Notes: generated by a model not told the origin, from the sequence alone. Numbered from the stretch's first letter, positions 8,135-15,749 are shown. The stretch is DNA of 21,217 bases from Proteobacteria bacterium UBA964 (GCA_002292945.1 DBCG01000049.1:1082-22298); one strand, 5' to 3'. Program-made: numbers and translations.

Positions 8135-10741
8135 TCAGCGAAGCAGTTTCTTCAGATCGTATACCTTACCAAGCGCATCGCGAGGGCTGAGGGTGTCCGG
8201 ATCGATGTTGCGCAATGCGGATAGCACCGCGTCGGCGACGGGGTCCGCGACGGGGTCTGCGACCGGGTCGGCGAGTTCCAAGCGGCGCTGCGCGGAGACG
8301 TCGAGCGAGGTGCCTCGACCCATGGCGCCTTGGGCGGCTTCTAGGGTGGCGAGCGTACGGCGCGCCTCGATGAGCACTTCGCGAGGGACACCGGCGAGCT
8401 GGGCGACCGCGAGGCCATAGCTGCGGCTGGCTGGCCCGGGTTTCACCGCGTGCAGGAATACGATGCCGTCGCGGTGTTCGGTGGCATCGAGGTGCATGTT
8501 GACGACGCCGGGCAGCTCGTCGGCGAGTGCGGTGAGCTCAAAATAATGGGTGGCGAACAGCGTGAATGCGCCGATGCGTGCCGCGAGGTGGCGTGCCGTC
8601 GCCGCGGCGAGCGCGAGCCCATCGAAGGTGCTGGTGCCGCGGCCGACCTCGTCCATCAACACCAGGCTGCGAGGCGTCGCGTTGTGCAGGATGTTGGCGG
8701 TCTCCGTCATCTCGACCATGAACGTCGAGCGGCCCCCGGCAAGATCATCGCCCGCGCCGATGCGGGTGAACACGCGATCGAGCGGTCCGATCTGCGCCGA
8801 CGCGGCCGGTACGAAGCTGCCGATGTGCGCGAGGATCACGATCAATGCCGCTTGGCGCATGAAGGTGCTCTTGCCGCCCATGTTCGGGCCGGTGATCACC
8901 CACATGCGGGTCGCCGCGTCGAGCGTGAGATCGTTCGGTACGAACGGTCCGTCGATGAAACGCTCGACCACAGGATGGCGGCCGCCACGGATGCACAGCA
9001 CGGGGCGATCGACCAGTTCCGGGGCCACCCAGCGCAGCGTCGCCGCCCGCTCGGCGAGGGCGGCCAAGGCGTCGAGCTCGGCGATGGCCGCGGCGGTGTC
9101 CTGCAGCGCCGGCAGCATCGCGGCGAGCCGCTCCAGCAGCGCTTCCCACAACACCCGCTCGCGCGCGAGCGAACGCTCTCGTGCGCCGAGCACCTTGTCC
9201 TCGAAACCTTTGAGCTCCGGCGTGATGAACCGCTCGGCGTTCTTGACGGTCTGGCGACGCAGATAATCGGGTGGCACCTCGGTCGCCTGGCTGCGCGGCA
9301 ACTCGATGAAGAAGCCTTGCACGCGGTTGTAGCCGAGCTTGAGCTGCGGAAGGCCGGTACGGGCGCGTTCGCGCGCTTCGAGCTCGAGCAGGAAGGCATC
9401 CGTGTCCGAGGCGATGTGCCGCAGTTCGTCGAGTTCGGCATCGTGCCCGGGGGCGATCACGCCGCCTTCACGTAGCAGGGCAGCGGGTTCCTCGGCCACT
9501 GCGTGCCGCAGCAGCGCGAGCTCCGTGGTGTGCTCGCCCACCGCCGAGGCCAACCGCTGCAGCAGCGCGGGATGGCTGCCGGCCAGCCTTGCGCGCAGCG
9601 GCGGCAGTGCCGCGAGCGCAAGGCGTAGGCCGGTGAGATCGCGCGGCCGGGCGGTGCGCAGCGCGATACGCGCCAGCATGCGTTCCATGTCGCCGATCGG
9701 ACCGAGCGCCGCGCGCAGCGCATCGCAGCGTCGATCCTCGACCAATGCGCCCACGGCGGCATGCCGTTCCTGCAGCAGCGTCCGATCCGTCAGCGGGCGG
9801 TTGACCGCGCGGCGCAGCATCCGCGCGCCCATCGCCGTGACGGTGGTGTCGAGCAGCGACACCAAAGTCGCGTCCTCGCGGCCGCCGGCGCTGGCGTCGA
9901 TCTCGAGGTTGCGACGCGTGACCGCATCGATCTGCAGCGCCGCCTCGCGTGCTTCGACCCGCAGCGCGCGCAGATGGGGCAGGGCGGTGCGCTGGGTGTC
10001 GCGGACGAACTGCAACAAGGCGCCAGCGGCGCCGACCGCGAGCGGCAGCTCTGAGGCACCGTAGCCCGCCAGATCGAGCGTGCCCAACTGCGCGGTGAGC
10101 GCGCGCGTGGCGGCCTCGGTCTCGAAATGCCAGGGCGCGCGTCGCCGCGACCTACCGGCTGGCAGCAACGCGGCGAACGATCCATCCTCTGCCATCGACT
10201 CCGAGACCAGGATCTCGGCCGGCTGCAACCGCTCGAGCTCGGCGGCGAGGGCGCCTGCACCGCGACCCTCGAGCACCGAGAGACGGCCCGCGCCGAGGTC
10301 GATCCACGCGAGCCCGAAGGGCAGATCCTCGCCGGTGCCGTCCCCGAGCGCGAGGGCCGCGAGCAGCACCTCGCGTCGATCATCGAGCAACGCCGCATCG
10401 GTGACCGTGCCCGGCGTGACCACCCGCACCACGGCGCGCTCGACCGGTCCCTTGGACTTGGCTGGATCGCCGATCTGCTCGCAGATCGCCACCGACTCGC
10501 CCTTGCGCACCAAGCGTGCGAGATAGTTGTCGACGCTCTGCACCGGAACGCCCGCCATCGGGATCGGCGCTCCGGCGGACTGCCCGCGCGCCGTCAATGT
10601 GATGTCGAGCAGCTGTGCGGCCTTGCGTGCATCCTCGAAGAAGAGCTCGTAGAAGTCGCCCATCCGATAGAACAGCAGCGTGTCCGGATGCTGGGCCTTC
10701 AGGCCGAGGTACTGCTGCATCACCGGGGTATGGTCTGCCAT
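8135..10741 (-). CDS. mutS: DNA mismatch repair ATPase MutS
   Basis: An 868-residue MutS. The start chosen is ATG at 10741 (protein begins MADHTPVMQQY), the canonical N-terminus; the frame stays open to 11230, but that part overlaps pncC on the other strand. The mismatch-reading Phe-X-Glu is F30-Y31-E32 in MGDFYELF. Connector, lever and clamp domains follow, then Walker A GPNMGGKST near 617 and Walker B LMDEVGRGTST near 695. It binds mispairs and bulges and starts repair with MutL. A short DPVA tandem repeat (about 822-836) lies in the linker before the C-terminal helix SPRDALGKVYDLKKLL. It is divergent from pncC with 39 nt between starts and is followed by the DUF748 gene. Confidence 0.98.
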   Translation of the reverse strand: MADHTPVMQQYLGLKAQHPDTLLFYRMGDFYELFFEDARKAAQLLDITLTARGQSAGAPIPMAGVPVQSVDNYLARLVRKGESVAICEQIGDPAKSKGPVERAVVRVVTPGTVTDAALLDDRREVLLAALALGDGTGEDLPFGLAWIDLGAGRLSVLEGRGAGALAAELERLQPAEILVSESMAEDGSFAALLPAGRSRRRAPWHFETEAATRALTAQLGTLDLAGYGASELPLAVGAAGALLQFVRDTQRTALPHLRALRVEAREAALQIDAVTRRNLEIDASAGGREDATLVSLLDTTVTAMGARMLRRAVNRPLTDRTLLQERHAAVGALVEDRRCDALRAALGPIGDMERMLARIALRTARPRDLTGLRLALAALPPLRARLAGSHPALLQRLASAVGEHTTELALLRHAVAEEPAALLREGGVIAPGHDAELDELRHIASDTDAFLLELEARERARTGLPQLKLGYNRVQGFFIELPRSQATEVPPDYLRRQTVKNAERFITPELKGFEDKVLGARERSLARERVLWEALLERLAAMLPALQDTAAAIAELDALAALAERAATLRWVAPELVDRPVLCIRGGRHPVVERFIDGPFVPNDLTLDAATRMWVITGPNMGGKSTFMRQAALIVILAHIGSFVPAASAQIGPLDRVFTRIGAGDDLAGGRSTFMVEMTETANILHNATPRSLVLMDEVGRGTSTFDGLALAAATARHLAARIGAFTLFATHYFELTALADELPGVVNMHLDATEHRDGIVFLHAVKPGPASRSYGLAVAQLAGVPREVLIEARRTLATLEAAQGAMGRGTSLDVSAQRRLELADPVADPVADPVADAVLSALRNIDPDTLSPRDALGKVYDLKKLLR
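8231..8275. repeat. 12-bp tandem repeat inside mutS, about 3.7 copies
   Basis: Three imperfect 12-nt units (8231-8242, 8243-8254, 8255-8266) plus a 9-nt partial unit follow the pattern gtcNgcgacSgg. On the minus strand they encode DPVADPVADPVADAV in the linker between the MutS ATPase core and its C-terminal helix. Units are a multiple of 3, so copy-number change would alter linker length without shifting the frame. Confidence 0.85.
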
Positions 10742-10780
10742 ACGCCTATCGTAACGCGCCCGTGGGATACTCCGCCGCGT
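10742..10780. promoter_or_regulatory. Divergent mutS/pncC promoter region
   Basis: This 39-nt gap must serve two outward genes. For pncC, an extended -10 TGGGATACT (10763-10771) is followed by C and CGCCGCG and ends 9 nt before the ATG. For mutS, the minus strand reads TACGAT (10748-10753), ending 6 nt before its ATG. Neither start has a well-placed Shine-Dalgarno, so both transcripts may be leaderless or nearly so. The hexamer assignments are by eye. Confidence 0.4.
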
Positions 10781-11260
10781 ATGGAGGTCTTGCTGCAACG
10801 CGTGGTCCGGCGCCTGCTCAGACGGGGTCGGACGGTGGCCACGGCCGAGTCCTGCACCGGCGGCGGGCTCGCCCGCGCGTTGACCGAGCCTGCCGGCGCC
10901 TCGAACTGGTTCTTGGCCGGTTGGGTGGTGTACTCCGATGCCGCCAAGTGCCGTGACCTCGGGGTTCGTGCGACGACCCTCAAGCGCCACGGTGCCGTGA
11001 GTGAGGCCACCGTGGCGGAGCTCGCGCGGCAAGCATTGCGTCGCAGCGGGGCAGATCTCGCGGTGTCGATCAGTGGTATCGCCGGCCCTGGCGGTGCGGT
11101 GCCCGGCAAGCCGGTCGGCACGGTCTGGTTCGGTTTCGCGACGCGCGATGGGCGGCGTGTCGTGATCGAAACGCAGCTCAAACGCTTTCGCGGCGACCGC
11201 GCTGCCGTGCGCGATGCGGCGGTGCGCCATGCGCTACGGCGTTTATACAGTATGGCCTGA
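10781..11260 (+). CDS. pncC: Nicotinamide-nucleotide amidohydrolase (CinA C-terminal domain, PncC)
   Basis: A 159-residue stand-alone CinA C-terminal domain, close to E. coli PncC in length. I chose ATG 10781 because it gives the family N-terminus; the frame runs further upstream, but only as a shadow of mutS. The catalytic motif ESCTGG has Ser24, with the partner Lys56 in YSDAAKCRDLGV, then SISGIAGPGG and KPVGTVWFGF. The enzyme deamidates nicotinamide mononucleotide to nicotinate mononucleotide in the cytoplasm, recycling pyridine nucleotides, including NMN released by NAD-dependent DNA ligase. Its place directly before recA is conserved in many Gammaproteobacteria. Its last codons contain one arm of an inverted repeat that lies ahead of recA. 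Confidence 0.94.
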   Translation: MEVLLQRVVRRLLRRGRTVATAESCTGGGLARALTEPAGASNWFLAGWVVYSDAAKCRDLGVRATTLKRHGAVSEATVAELARQALRRSGADLAVSISGIAGPGGAVPGKPVGTVWFGFATRDGRRVVIETQLKRFRGDRAAVRDAAVRHALRRLYSMA

Positions 11261-11276
11261 TCCTGGTTGCTGTATA
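11244..11276. promoter_or_regulatory. Inverted repeat TATACAG-N19-CTGTATA upstream of recA
   Basis: TATACAG (11244-11250) and CTGTATA (11270-11276) are perfect reverse complements separated by 19 nt. Each looks like half of a gammaproteobacterial LexA box (CTGT-N8-ACAG), but the halves face outward and neither has its proper partner 8 nt away. It straddles the pncC stop and lies about 70 nt upstream of the probable recA -10. It may be a diverged operator, a site for another regulator, or chance. Confidence 0.4.
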
Positions 11277-11343
11277 CCGCGTGGACAACGCGACAAATTA
11301 AGTCTTTTACGGTGTTTCGGCGCGCTCCTACGCGGCCGTGCTG

Positions 11344-11359
11344 TGGGATAATTCCGCCC
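11344..11359 (+). promoter_or_regulatory. recA extended -10 promoter element
   Basis: TGGGATAAT (11344-11352) is an extended -10 (TGn before GATAAT), followed by T and CCGCCC. The position 17 nt upstream reads GCTCCT, so there is no good -35, consistent with an extended -10 promoter. The implied start near 11359 gives a leader of about 35 nt, which carries a strong Shine-Dalgarno AGGGGA (11382-11387) 6 nt before the recA ATG. Confidence 0.5.
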
Positions 11360-11393
11360 ATCGACCACGCACATCAACCCGAGGGGACACAGC

Positions 11394-12419
11394 ATGGATG
11401 ACAACCGCAAGAAGGCTCTGAGCGCTGCGCTCGGCCAGATCGAGAAGCAGTTCGGCAAGGGCTCGGTGATGCGCTTGGGTGATGCCTCCGCAGCCATGTA
11501 CGACATCGAGGCCGTCTCCACCGGTTCGCTCGGGCTCGATGTCGCGCTCGGCATCGGCGGTTTGCCCCGCGGCCGGGTCGTCGAGATCTACGGACCGGAG
11601 TCCTCGGGCAAGACCACCCTCACCCTCGAGGTCATCGCCGAGATCCAGCGCAACGGCGGCACCGCAGCCTTCGTCGATGCCGAGCACGCCCTCGACCCCG
11701 CCTACGCCGGAAAACTCGGCGTGAACGTCAACGACCTTCTGGTCTCCCAGCCGGACACCGGAGAGCAGGCGCTCGAGATCACCGACATGCTGGTCCGCTC
11801 GGGTGCCGTGGATGTGGTCGTCGTCGATTCGGTCGCCGCCCTCACACCGCGCGCCGAGATCGAGGGCGAGATGGGCGAGATGCAGGTCGGTTTGCACGCC
11901 CGGTTGATGTCGCAGGCTTTGCGCAAGCTCACCGGCAACATCAAGCGCTCGAACACCATCGTCATCTTCATCAACCAGATCCGTCTCAAGATCGGCGTGA
12001 TGTTCGGCAGCCCGGAGACGACGACCGGTGGCAACGCCCTCAAGTTCTACTCATCGGTGCGCCTCGATATCCGCCGCATCGGCGCCATCAAGAACGGTGA
12101 AGAGGTCGTCGGCAACCAGACCCGTGTCAAGGTCGTCAAGAACAAAGTGTCGCCGCCGTTCCGCGAGACGGAGTTCGAGATCATGTACGGCGAGGGCATC
12201 TCCCGCGAAGGTGAGATCATCGAGCTTGGCGCCGCGCACAACATCATCGACAAATCCGGTGCCTGGTATGCCTACAAGGGCGAACGCATCGGTCAGGGCA
12301 AGGAGAACGTCCGCGAGTTCCTGAAGACCCACCCCGAAATCGCTCAAGACATCGAGTCGCAGATCCGCGCCAAGTTGCTGCCGGCCAAGCCGCCGCGCAG
12401 CGACGCCACGCCGGCCTGA
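11394..12419 (+). CDS. recA: Recombinase RecA
   Basis: A 341-residue RecA. Walker A GPESSGKTT is at 67-75, Walker B VDVVVVDSVAAL follows near 139-150, and the loop-2 region has INQIRLKIGVMFGSPETTTGG-type sequence binding DNA. It forms ATP-dependent filaments on single-stranded DNA, drives strand exchange, and stimulates LexA self-cleavage. The start is fixed by the canonical MDDNRKKAL N-terminus and an AGGGGA site 6 nt upstream. The C-terminus (KLLPAKPPRSDATPA) lacks the strongly acidic tail of E. coli RecA. recX follows after 2 nt, so the two are very likely cotranscribed. No classical LexA box is visible upstream. Confidence 0.99.
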   Translation: MDDNRKKALSAALGQIEKQFGKGSVMRLGDASAAMYDIEAVSTGSLGLDVALGIGGLPRGRVVEIYGPESSGKTTLTLEVIAEIQRNGGTAAFVDAEHALDPAYAGKLGVNVNDLLVSQPDTGEQALEITDMLVRSGAVDVVVVDSVAALTPRAEIEGEMGEMQVGLHARLMSQALRKLTGNIKRSNTIVIFINQIRLKIGVMFGSPETTTGGNALKFYSSVRLDIRRIGAIKNGEEVVGNQTRVKVVKNKVSPPFRETEFEIMYGEGISREGEIIELGAAHNIIDKSGAWYAYKGERIGQGKENVREFLKTHPEIAQDIESQIRAKLLPAKPPRSDATPA

Positions 12420-12421
12420 CG

Positions 12422-12946
12422 ATGCTGCGCCGCGGCCGGCCCTATGGCCGGGGCCGGGGCGGCAAGGCGCCCGAGCACCCGGACTCCTCCGAGGCGGCGC
12501 GTCGGGCGGGTCTGCTGTTGCTCTCGCGGCGGGATTACGCCTGCGCCGAGCTCGCTGCAAAGCTCGCTGCCGCAGGCTACGCGCCGGCGGCGGCGGCGGA
12601 GGCGGTGGTGGCGCTGCAAGAGGAACGGCTGCTCGACGACGCGCGTTTTCTCGACAATTTCGTGCGCGCCCATGCCGGGCGGGGCCAAGGCCCCGGTCGC
12701 ATCCGTCAGGAGCTCGGCCAGCTCGGTTTCACCGCCGCCACCGTCGATGAGGCGCTGGCGAGTGGGCCGGACTTCACCGCGCTCTGCCGGGAGGTGCGAG
12801 CCCGCAAGTTCGGTGCCCAGCCGCCCGCGTCTTGGGCGGAGCGGGGTCGGCAGGGACGATTTTTGCAGTACCGGGGGTTTTCATCGGATGATATCCGGCT
12901 TGCCACAGGCCAGGACCCGGACATTTCCGAAGACCACACAGAATGA
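12422..12946 (+). CDS. recX: RecA regulatory protein RecX
   Basis: A 174-residue RecX of tandem three-helix repeats: RAGLLLLSRRDYACAELAAKL, the LQEERLLDDARFLDNFVRAHAGRGQGPGRIRQEL segment, and QGRFLQYRGFSSDDI near the C-terminus. RecX binds and caps RecA filaments, limiting their growth. It starts 2 nt after the recA stop with no clear Shine-Dalgarno, so translation probably depends on ribosomes leaving recA. The first residues (about 3-20) are basic, Gly-rich and encoded by very GC-rich DNA that contains a hairpin at 12436-12451. The stop overlaps the alaS start as ATGA. Confidence 0.93.
   Translation: MLRRGRPYGRGRGGKAPEHPDSSEAARRAGLLLLSRRDYACAELAAKLAAAGYAPAAAAEAVVALQEERLLDDARFLDNFVRAHAGRGQGPGRIRQELGQLGFTAATVDEALASGPDFTALCREVRARKFGAQPPASWAERGRQGRFLQYRGFSSDDIRLATGQDPDISEDHTE
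12436..12451 (+). other. GC hairpin in the first codons of recX
   Basis: CCGGCC (12436-12441), loop CTAT, GGCCGG (12446-12451) form a perfect 6-bp stem beginning 14 nt after the recX ATG. No T-run follows, so it is not a classical intrinsic terminator, but it could slow recX translation or attenuate read-through from recA. E. coli also has a hairpin between recA and recX, though outside the coding sequence. Confidence 0.4.
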
Positions 12947-15597
12947 CTTCCGCCAAACCGCCCTACATGACCGCCGCCGAAGTGCGCCGTGCCTTCCTCG
13001 AGTTCTTCCGTGAGCGCGGCCACGCCGTCGTCGCCTCGAGTCCGCTGGTCCCCGGCAACGATCCGACGCTGCTCTTCACCAACGCTGGCATGGTGCAGTT
13101 CAAGGACGTCTTCCTCGGCAAGGACCTGCGCGACTACTCGCGCGCGGCGACCTCGCAGCGCTGCGTGCGCGCCGGCGGAAAGCACAACGATCTCGAGAAC
13201 GTCGGCTATACCGCGCGCCACCACACCTTCTTCGAGATGCTGGGGAACTTCTCCTTCGGCGACTACTTCAAGCGCGACGCCATCCATTTCGCCTGGGCCT
13301 TCGTCACCGGCACCCTGAAGCTCGATCCGAACCGCCTCTGGGTGACGGTCTTCCGTGACGACGACGAAGCGGCGCGCATCTGGATCGACGAGATCGGGGT
13401 ACCGAAGGATCGCGTCACCCGCATGGGGGAGAAGTCGAACTTCTGGGCGATGGGTGACACCGGTCCTTGCGGCCCCTGCACCGAGATCTTCTACGACCAC
13501 GGCGCGCACATCCCAGGTGGGCCGCCGGGCTCGCCCGACGAGGACGGCGACCGGTACGTCGAAGTCTGGAACCTCGTGTTCATGCAGTACGATCGCACGC
13601 CGGACGGCACCCTCACGCCGCTGCCCAAGCCATCGGTCGACACGGGTGCGGGCCTCGAGCGGCTTTCGGCCGTGATGCAGGGCGTCACCAACAACTACGA
13701 CATCGACCTCTTCCGCGGCATCGTCCGCGCGGCGGCTGATCTCGCCCGCACCGACGACCTCGCGAACCCCTCGTTGCGGGTGATCGCCGATCACATCCGT
13801 GCGTGCACTTTCCTCATCGTCGACGGTGTGCTGCCCTCCAACGAGGGTCGGGGCTACGTGCTGCGTCGCATCATCCGGCGCGCCATCCGCCACGGCCATA
13901 AACTCGGCATCAACGGACCGTTCTTCCACAAGCTCGTCGCGGCGCTCGACGCCGAGATGGGTGAGGCCTACCCGGAACTGCGCGCCGGTGCGGCGCAGGC
14001 CGCGCGCGTGCTCGCCCAGGAGGAAGAGCGCTTCGCCGAGACGCTCGGCAACGGCATGACGCTGCTCAACGAGGCCATCGACCGCTTGCAGCAGGTCCCG
14101 GGGTCGGTTGCGGCGATCGACGGCGCCACCGTCTTCAAGCTCTACGACACTTATGGCTTCCCGGCTGATCTCACCGCCGATGTCGCGCGTGAGCGCGGGC
14201 TCGGCATCGACCAGGCGGGTTTCGAGGCGGCCATGGAAGCGCAGCGTGGGCGCGCCCGCGCTGCGAGCCGCTTCGGCGTCGACCTGCGCGCCGACGCCTC
14301 CCTCGACATGAAGACCGCGTTCTGCGGCTACGACGGCACGCGCGGCGAGTCGCGGGTGGTGGCGCTGCTGCGTGGCGGCGCGCGCGTCGAGACGCTCGCG
14401 CCGGGCGAGGAGGGCGAGGTCATCCTCGAGGCGACGCCCTTCTATGCCGAGTCGGGCGGTCAGGTGGGCGATGCCGGCGTGCTGCATGCGGCCGGCGTCC
14501 GATTCCTCGTCGAGGACACCCAGAAGCGCGGCACCGGCGGTGCGCATGCGCACCTCGGCCGGCTGGCACAGGATTCGGCGCCGCTCGCGGTGGGCGCGGT
14601 GTTGGTCGCCGAGGTCGACGAGCGGCTGCGCGAAGCGACGGCCCTCAACCATTCGGCTACGCATCTCTTGCATGCCGCGTTGCGCGAGGTGCTGGGCAGC
14701 CATGTGCAGCAGAAAGGCTCGCGGGTGGCGCCCGACCGCTTGCGTTTCGACTTCTCGCACTTCCAGCCGGTCACGACTGAGGAACTGCAGCGCATCGAGC
14801 GGCGCGTCAACGAGCAGGTGCGCCTCAATGCCGCCGCCGAGACGCGCGAGATGGACTTCGACGCGGCGGTGGCCGAGGGCGCGGCGGCCCTCTTCGGCGA
14901 GAAGTACGGTGCCCAAGTCCGCGTGCTGCGCATCGGCGATTTCTCCCTCGAACTTTGCGGCGGCACCCATGTGCGCCGCGCCGGCGACATCGGGTTCTTC
15001 AAGATCGTCAGCGAGGGCGGCGTGGCCTCGGGCGTGCGGCGCATCGAAGCGGTGACGGGCGAGGGCGCGCTCGCCCACGCAGAGGGCGCCGAGGCGCTGG
15101 TACGCGAGGTGGCGGGCATGGTCCGCGGCACCCGCGACGACCTCGCAGCGAAGGTGCGCGAGGCGCTGGAGCGCATCCGCCAACTCGAGAAGGACAACCG
15201 GTCCTTGCGCGACAAGCTCGCCTCCGGGCAGGGCGTCGACCTCGCCGCCGGCGCGGTCGAGGTCGGTGGCCTCAAGGTCGTTGCGACCATGGTGGAGGGC
15301 GCCGATGCCGGTGCACTACGCACTGCGGTCGACCAGCTCAAGGAGCGCCTCAAGGCCGCCGTGATCGTGCTCGCCACGGTCGATGCGGCCGGCAAGGTCG
15401 TGCTGGTCGCCGGCGTCACGCCGGGCGAGGTCGGCCGCATCAAGGCGGGTGAGGTGGTGGCGCAGACGGCGAGCCTCGTGGGCGGCCGTGGGGGCGGGCG
15501 TGCGGACTTCGCGCAGGCGGGGGGCACCGACGCGGCCAAGCTGCCTGAGGCGCTGGCGGCGGTCGTTCCCTTCGTGCGCAACCGTCTCGGCGTCTAG
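12943..15597 (+). CDS. alaS: Alanine--tRNA ligase (AlaRS)
   Basis: An 884-residue AlaRS, slightly longer than the 876-residue E. coli enzyme. The class II catalytic domain is N-terminal (FLEFFRERGHAVVASSPLVP, TNAGMVQFKDVFLG), followed by the editing domain with HSATH at about 570 and CGGTH at about 671, the zinc-type HxxxH/CxxxH residues that clear Ser- and Gly-tRNA-Ala, then a coiled segment and a C-Ala domain with GGRGGGRADFAQAGG. ATG 12943 overlaps the recX stop (ATGA). A second in-frame ATG at 12967 gives the shorter classical N-terminus MTAAEVRRAF, so the exact start is uncertain by 8 residues. Neither has a strong Shine-Dalgarno; coupling to recX favours 12943. Confidence 0.98.
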   Translation: MTSAKPPYMTAAEVRRAFLEFFRERGHAVVASSPLVPGNDPTLLFTNAGMVQFKDVFLGKDLRDYSRAATSQRCVRAGGKHNDLENVGYTARHHTFFEMLGNFSFGDYFKRDAIHFAWAFVTGTLKLDPNRLWVTVFRDDDEAARIWIDEIGVPKDRVTRMGEKSNFWAMGDTGPCGPCTEIFYDHGAHIPGGPPGSPDEDGDRYVEVWNLVFMQYDRTPDGTLTPLPKPSVDTGAGLERLSAVMQGVTNNYDIDLFRGIVRAAADLARTDDLANPSLRVIADHIRACTFLIVDGVLPSNEGRGYVLRRIIRRAIRHGHKLGINGPFFHKLVAALDAEMGEAYPELRAGAAQAARVLAQEEERFAETLGNGMTLLNEAIDRLQQVPGSVAAIDGATVFKLYDTYGFPADLTADVARERGLGIDQAGFEAAMEAQRGRARAASRFGVDLRADASLDMKTAFCGYDGTRGESRVVALLRGGARVETLAPGEEGEVILEATPFYAESGGQVGDAGVLHAAGVRFLVEDTQKRGTGGAHAHLGRLAQDSAPLAVGAVLVAEVDERLREATALNHSATHLLHAALREVLGSHVQQKGSRVAPDRLRFDFSHFQPVTTEELQRIERRVNEQVRLNAAAETREMDFDAAVAEGAAALFGEKYGAQVRVLRIGDFSLELCGGTHVRRAGDIGFFKIVSEGGVASGVRRIEAVTGEGALAHAEGAEALVREVAGMVRGTRDDLAAKVREALERIRQLEKDNRSLRDKLASGQGVDLAAGAVEVGGLKVVATMVEGADAGALRTAVDQLKERLKAAVIVLATVDAAGKVVLVAGVTPGEVGRIKAGEVVAQTASLVGGRGGGRADFAQAGGTDAAKLPEALAAVVPFVRNRLGV

Positions 15598-15610
15598 ACA
15601 CTTTATCCGT

Positions 15611-15626
15611 CCGGTGGACGCACCGG
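15611..15626 (+). other. Small hairpin after alaS
   Basis: CCGGTG (15611-15616), loop GACG, CACCGG (15621-15626) is a perfect 6-bp stem 13 nt after the alaS stop, followed by GCAGTTTGG. The T-run is too short for a confident intrinsic terminator. It overlaps the proposed csrA -35. Confidence 0.35.
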
Positions 15627-15643
15627 GCAGTTTGGCCTATCTT
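15615..15643 (+). promoter_or_regulatory. Candidate csrA promoter
   Basis: TGGACG (15615-15620, 4 of 6 to TTGACA), a 17-nt spacer and TATCTT (15638-15643) make the best promoter in the alaS-csrA gap. It implies a leader of about 100 nt. That leader holds GGA triplets at 15667 and 15685, possible CsrA contacts. A GGGGG run (15739-15743) 6 nt before the ATG is the probable ribosome binding site. Confidence 0.4.
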
Positions 15644-15749
15644 CGATTCCCAGAGGCGCCCGTTAAGGAAGAGGGGCTGTCGGCGGAGGTCTTACAGGGG
15701 GTGAGACTTTCCGAGTCCGGCGGCCGCGTCAAGCGCCCGGGGGTAGTCC

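Noticed and set aside
8231..8275. mutS repeat as an on/off phase-variation tract
   Set aside because: Units are 12 nt, so gain or loss keeps the frame; it may tune the linker but cannot switch the gene off by frameshift.
10127..10780. N-terminal extension of PncC, which might have been a full CinA
   Set aside because: The added residues are the antisense shadow of mutS and contain no CinA N-terminal (MoaB-like) domain motif; the internal ATG matches stand-alone PncC.
10742..11230. N-terminal extension of MutS by 163 residues
   Set aside because: It overlaps pncC antisense, its residues look like a shadow, and the downstream ATG gives the canonical MutS N-terminus.
11270..11288. Classical LexA box at CTGTATACC...GGACA before recA
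   Set aside because: The second half does not match ACAG at the required 8-nt spacing; only a half-site is present.
12706..15183. 825-residue open frame on the minus strand across alaS
   Set aside because: It is antisense to an intact alaS with editing and catalytic motifs, shows no family motif, and such long mirror frames are expected where third codon positions are mostly G or C.
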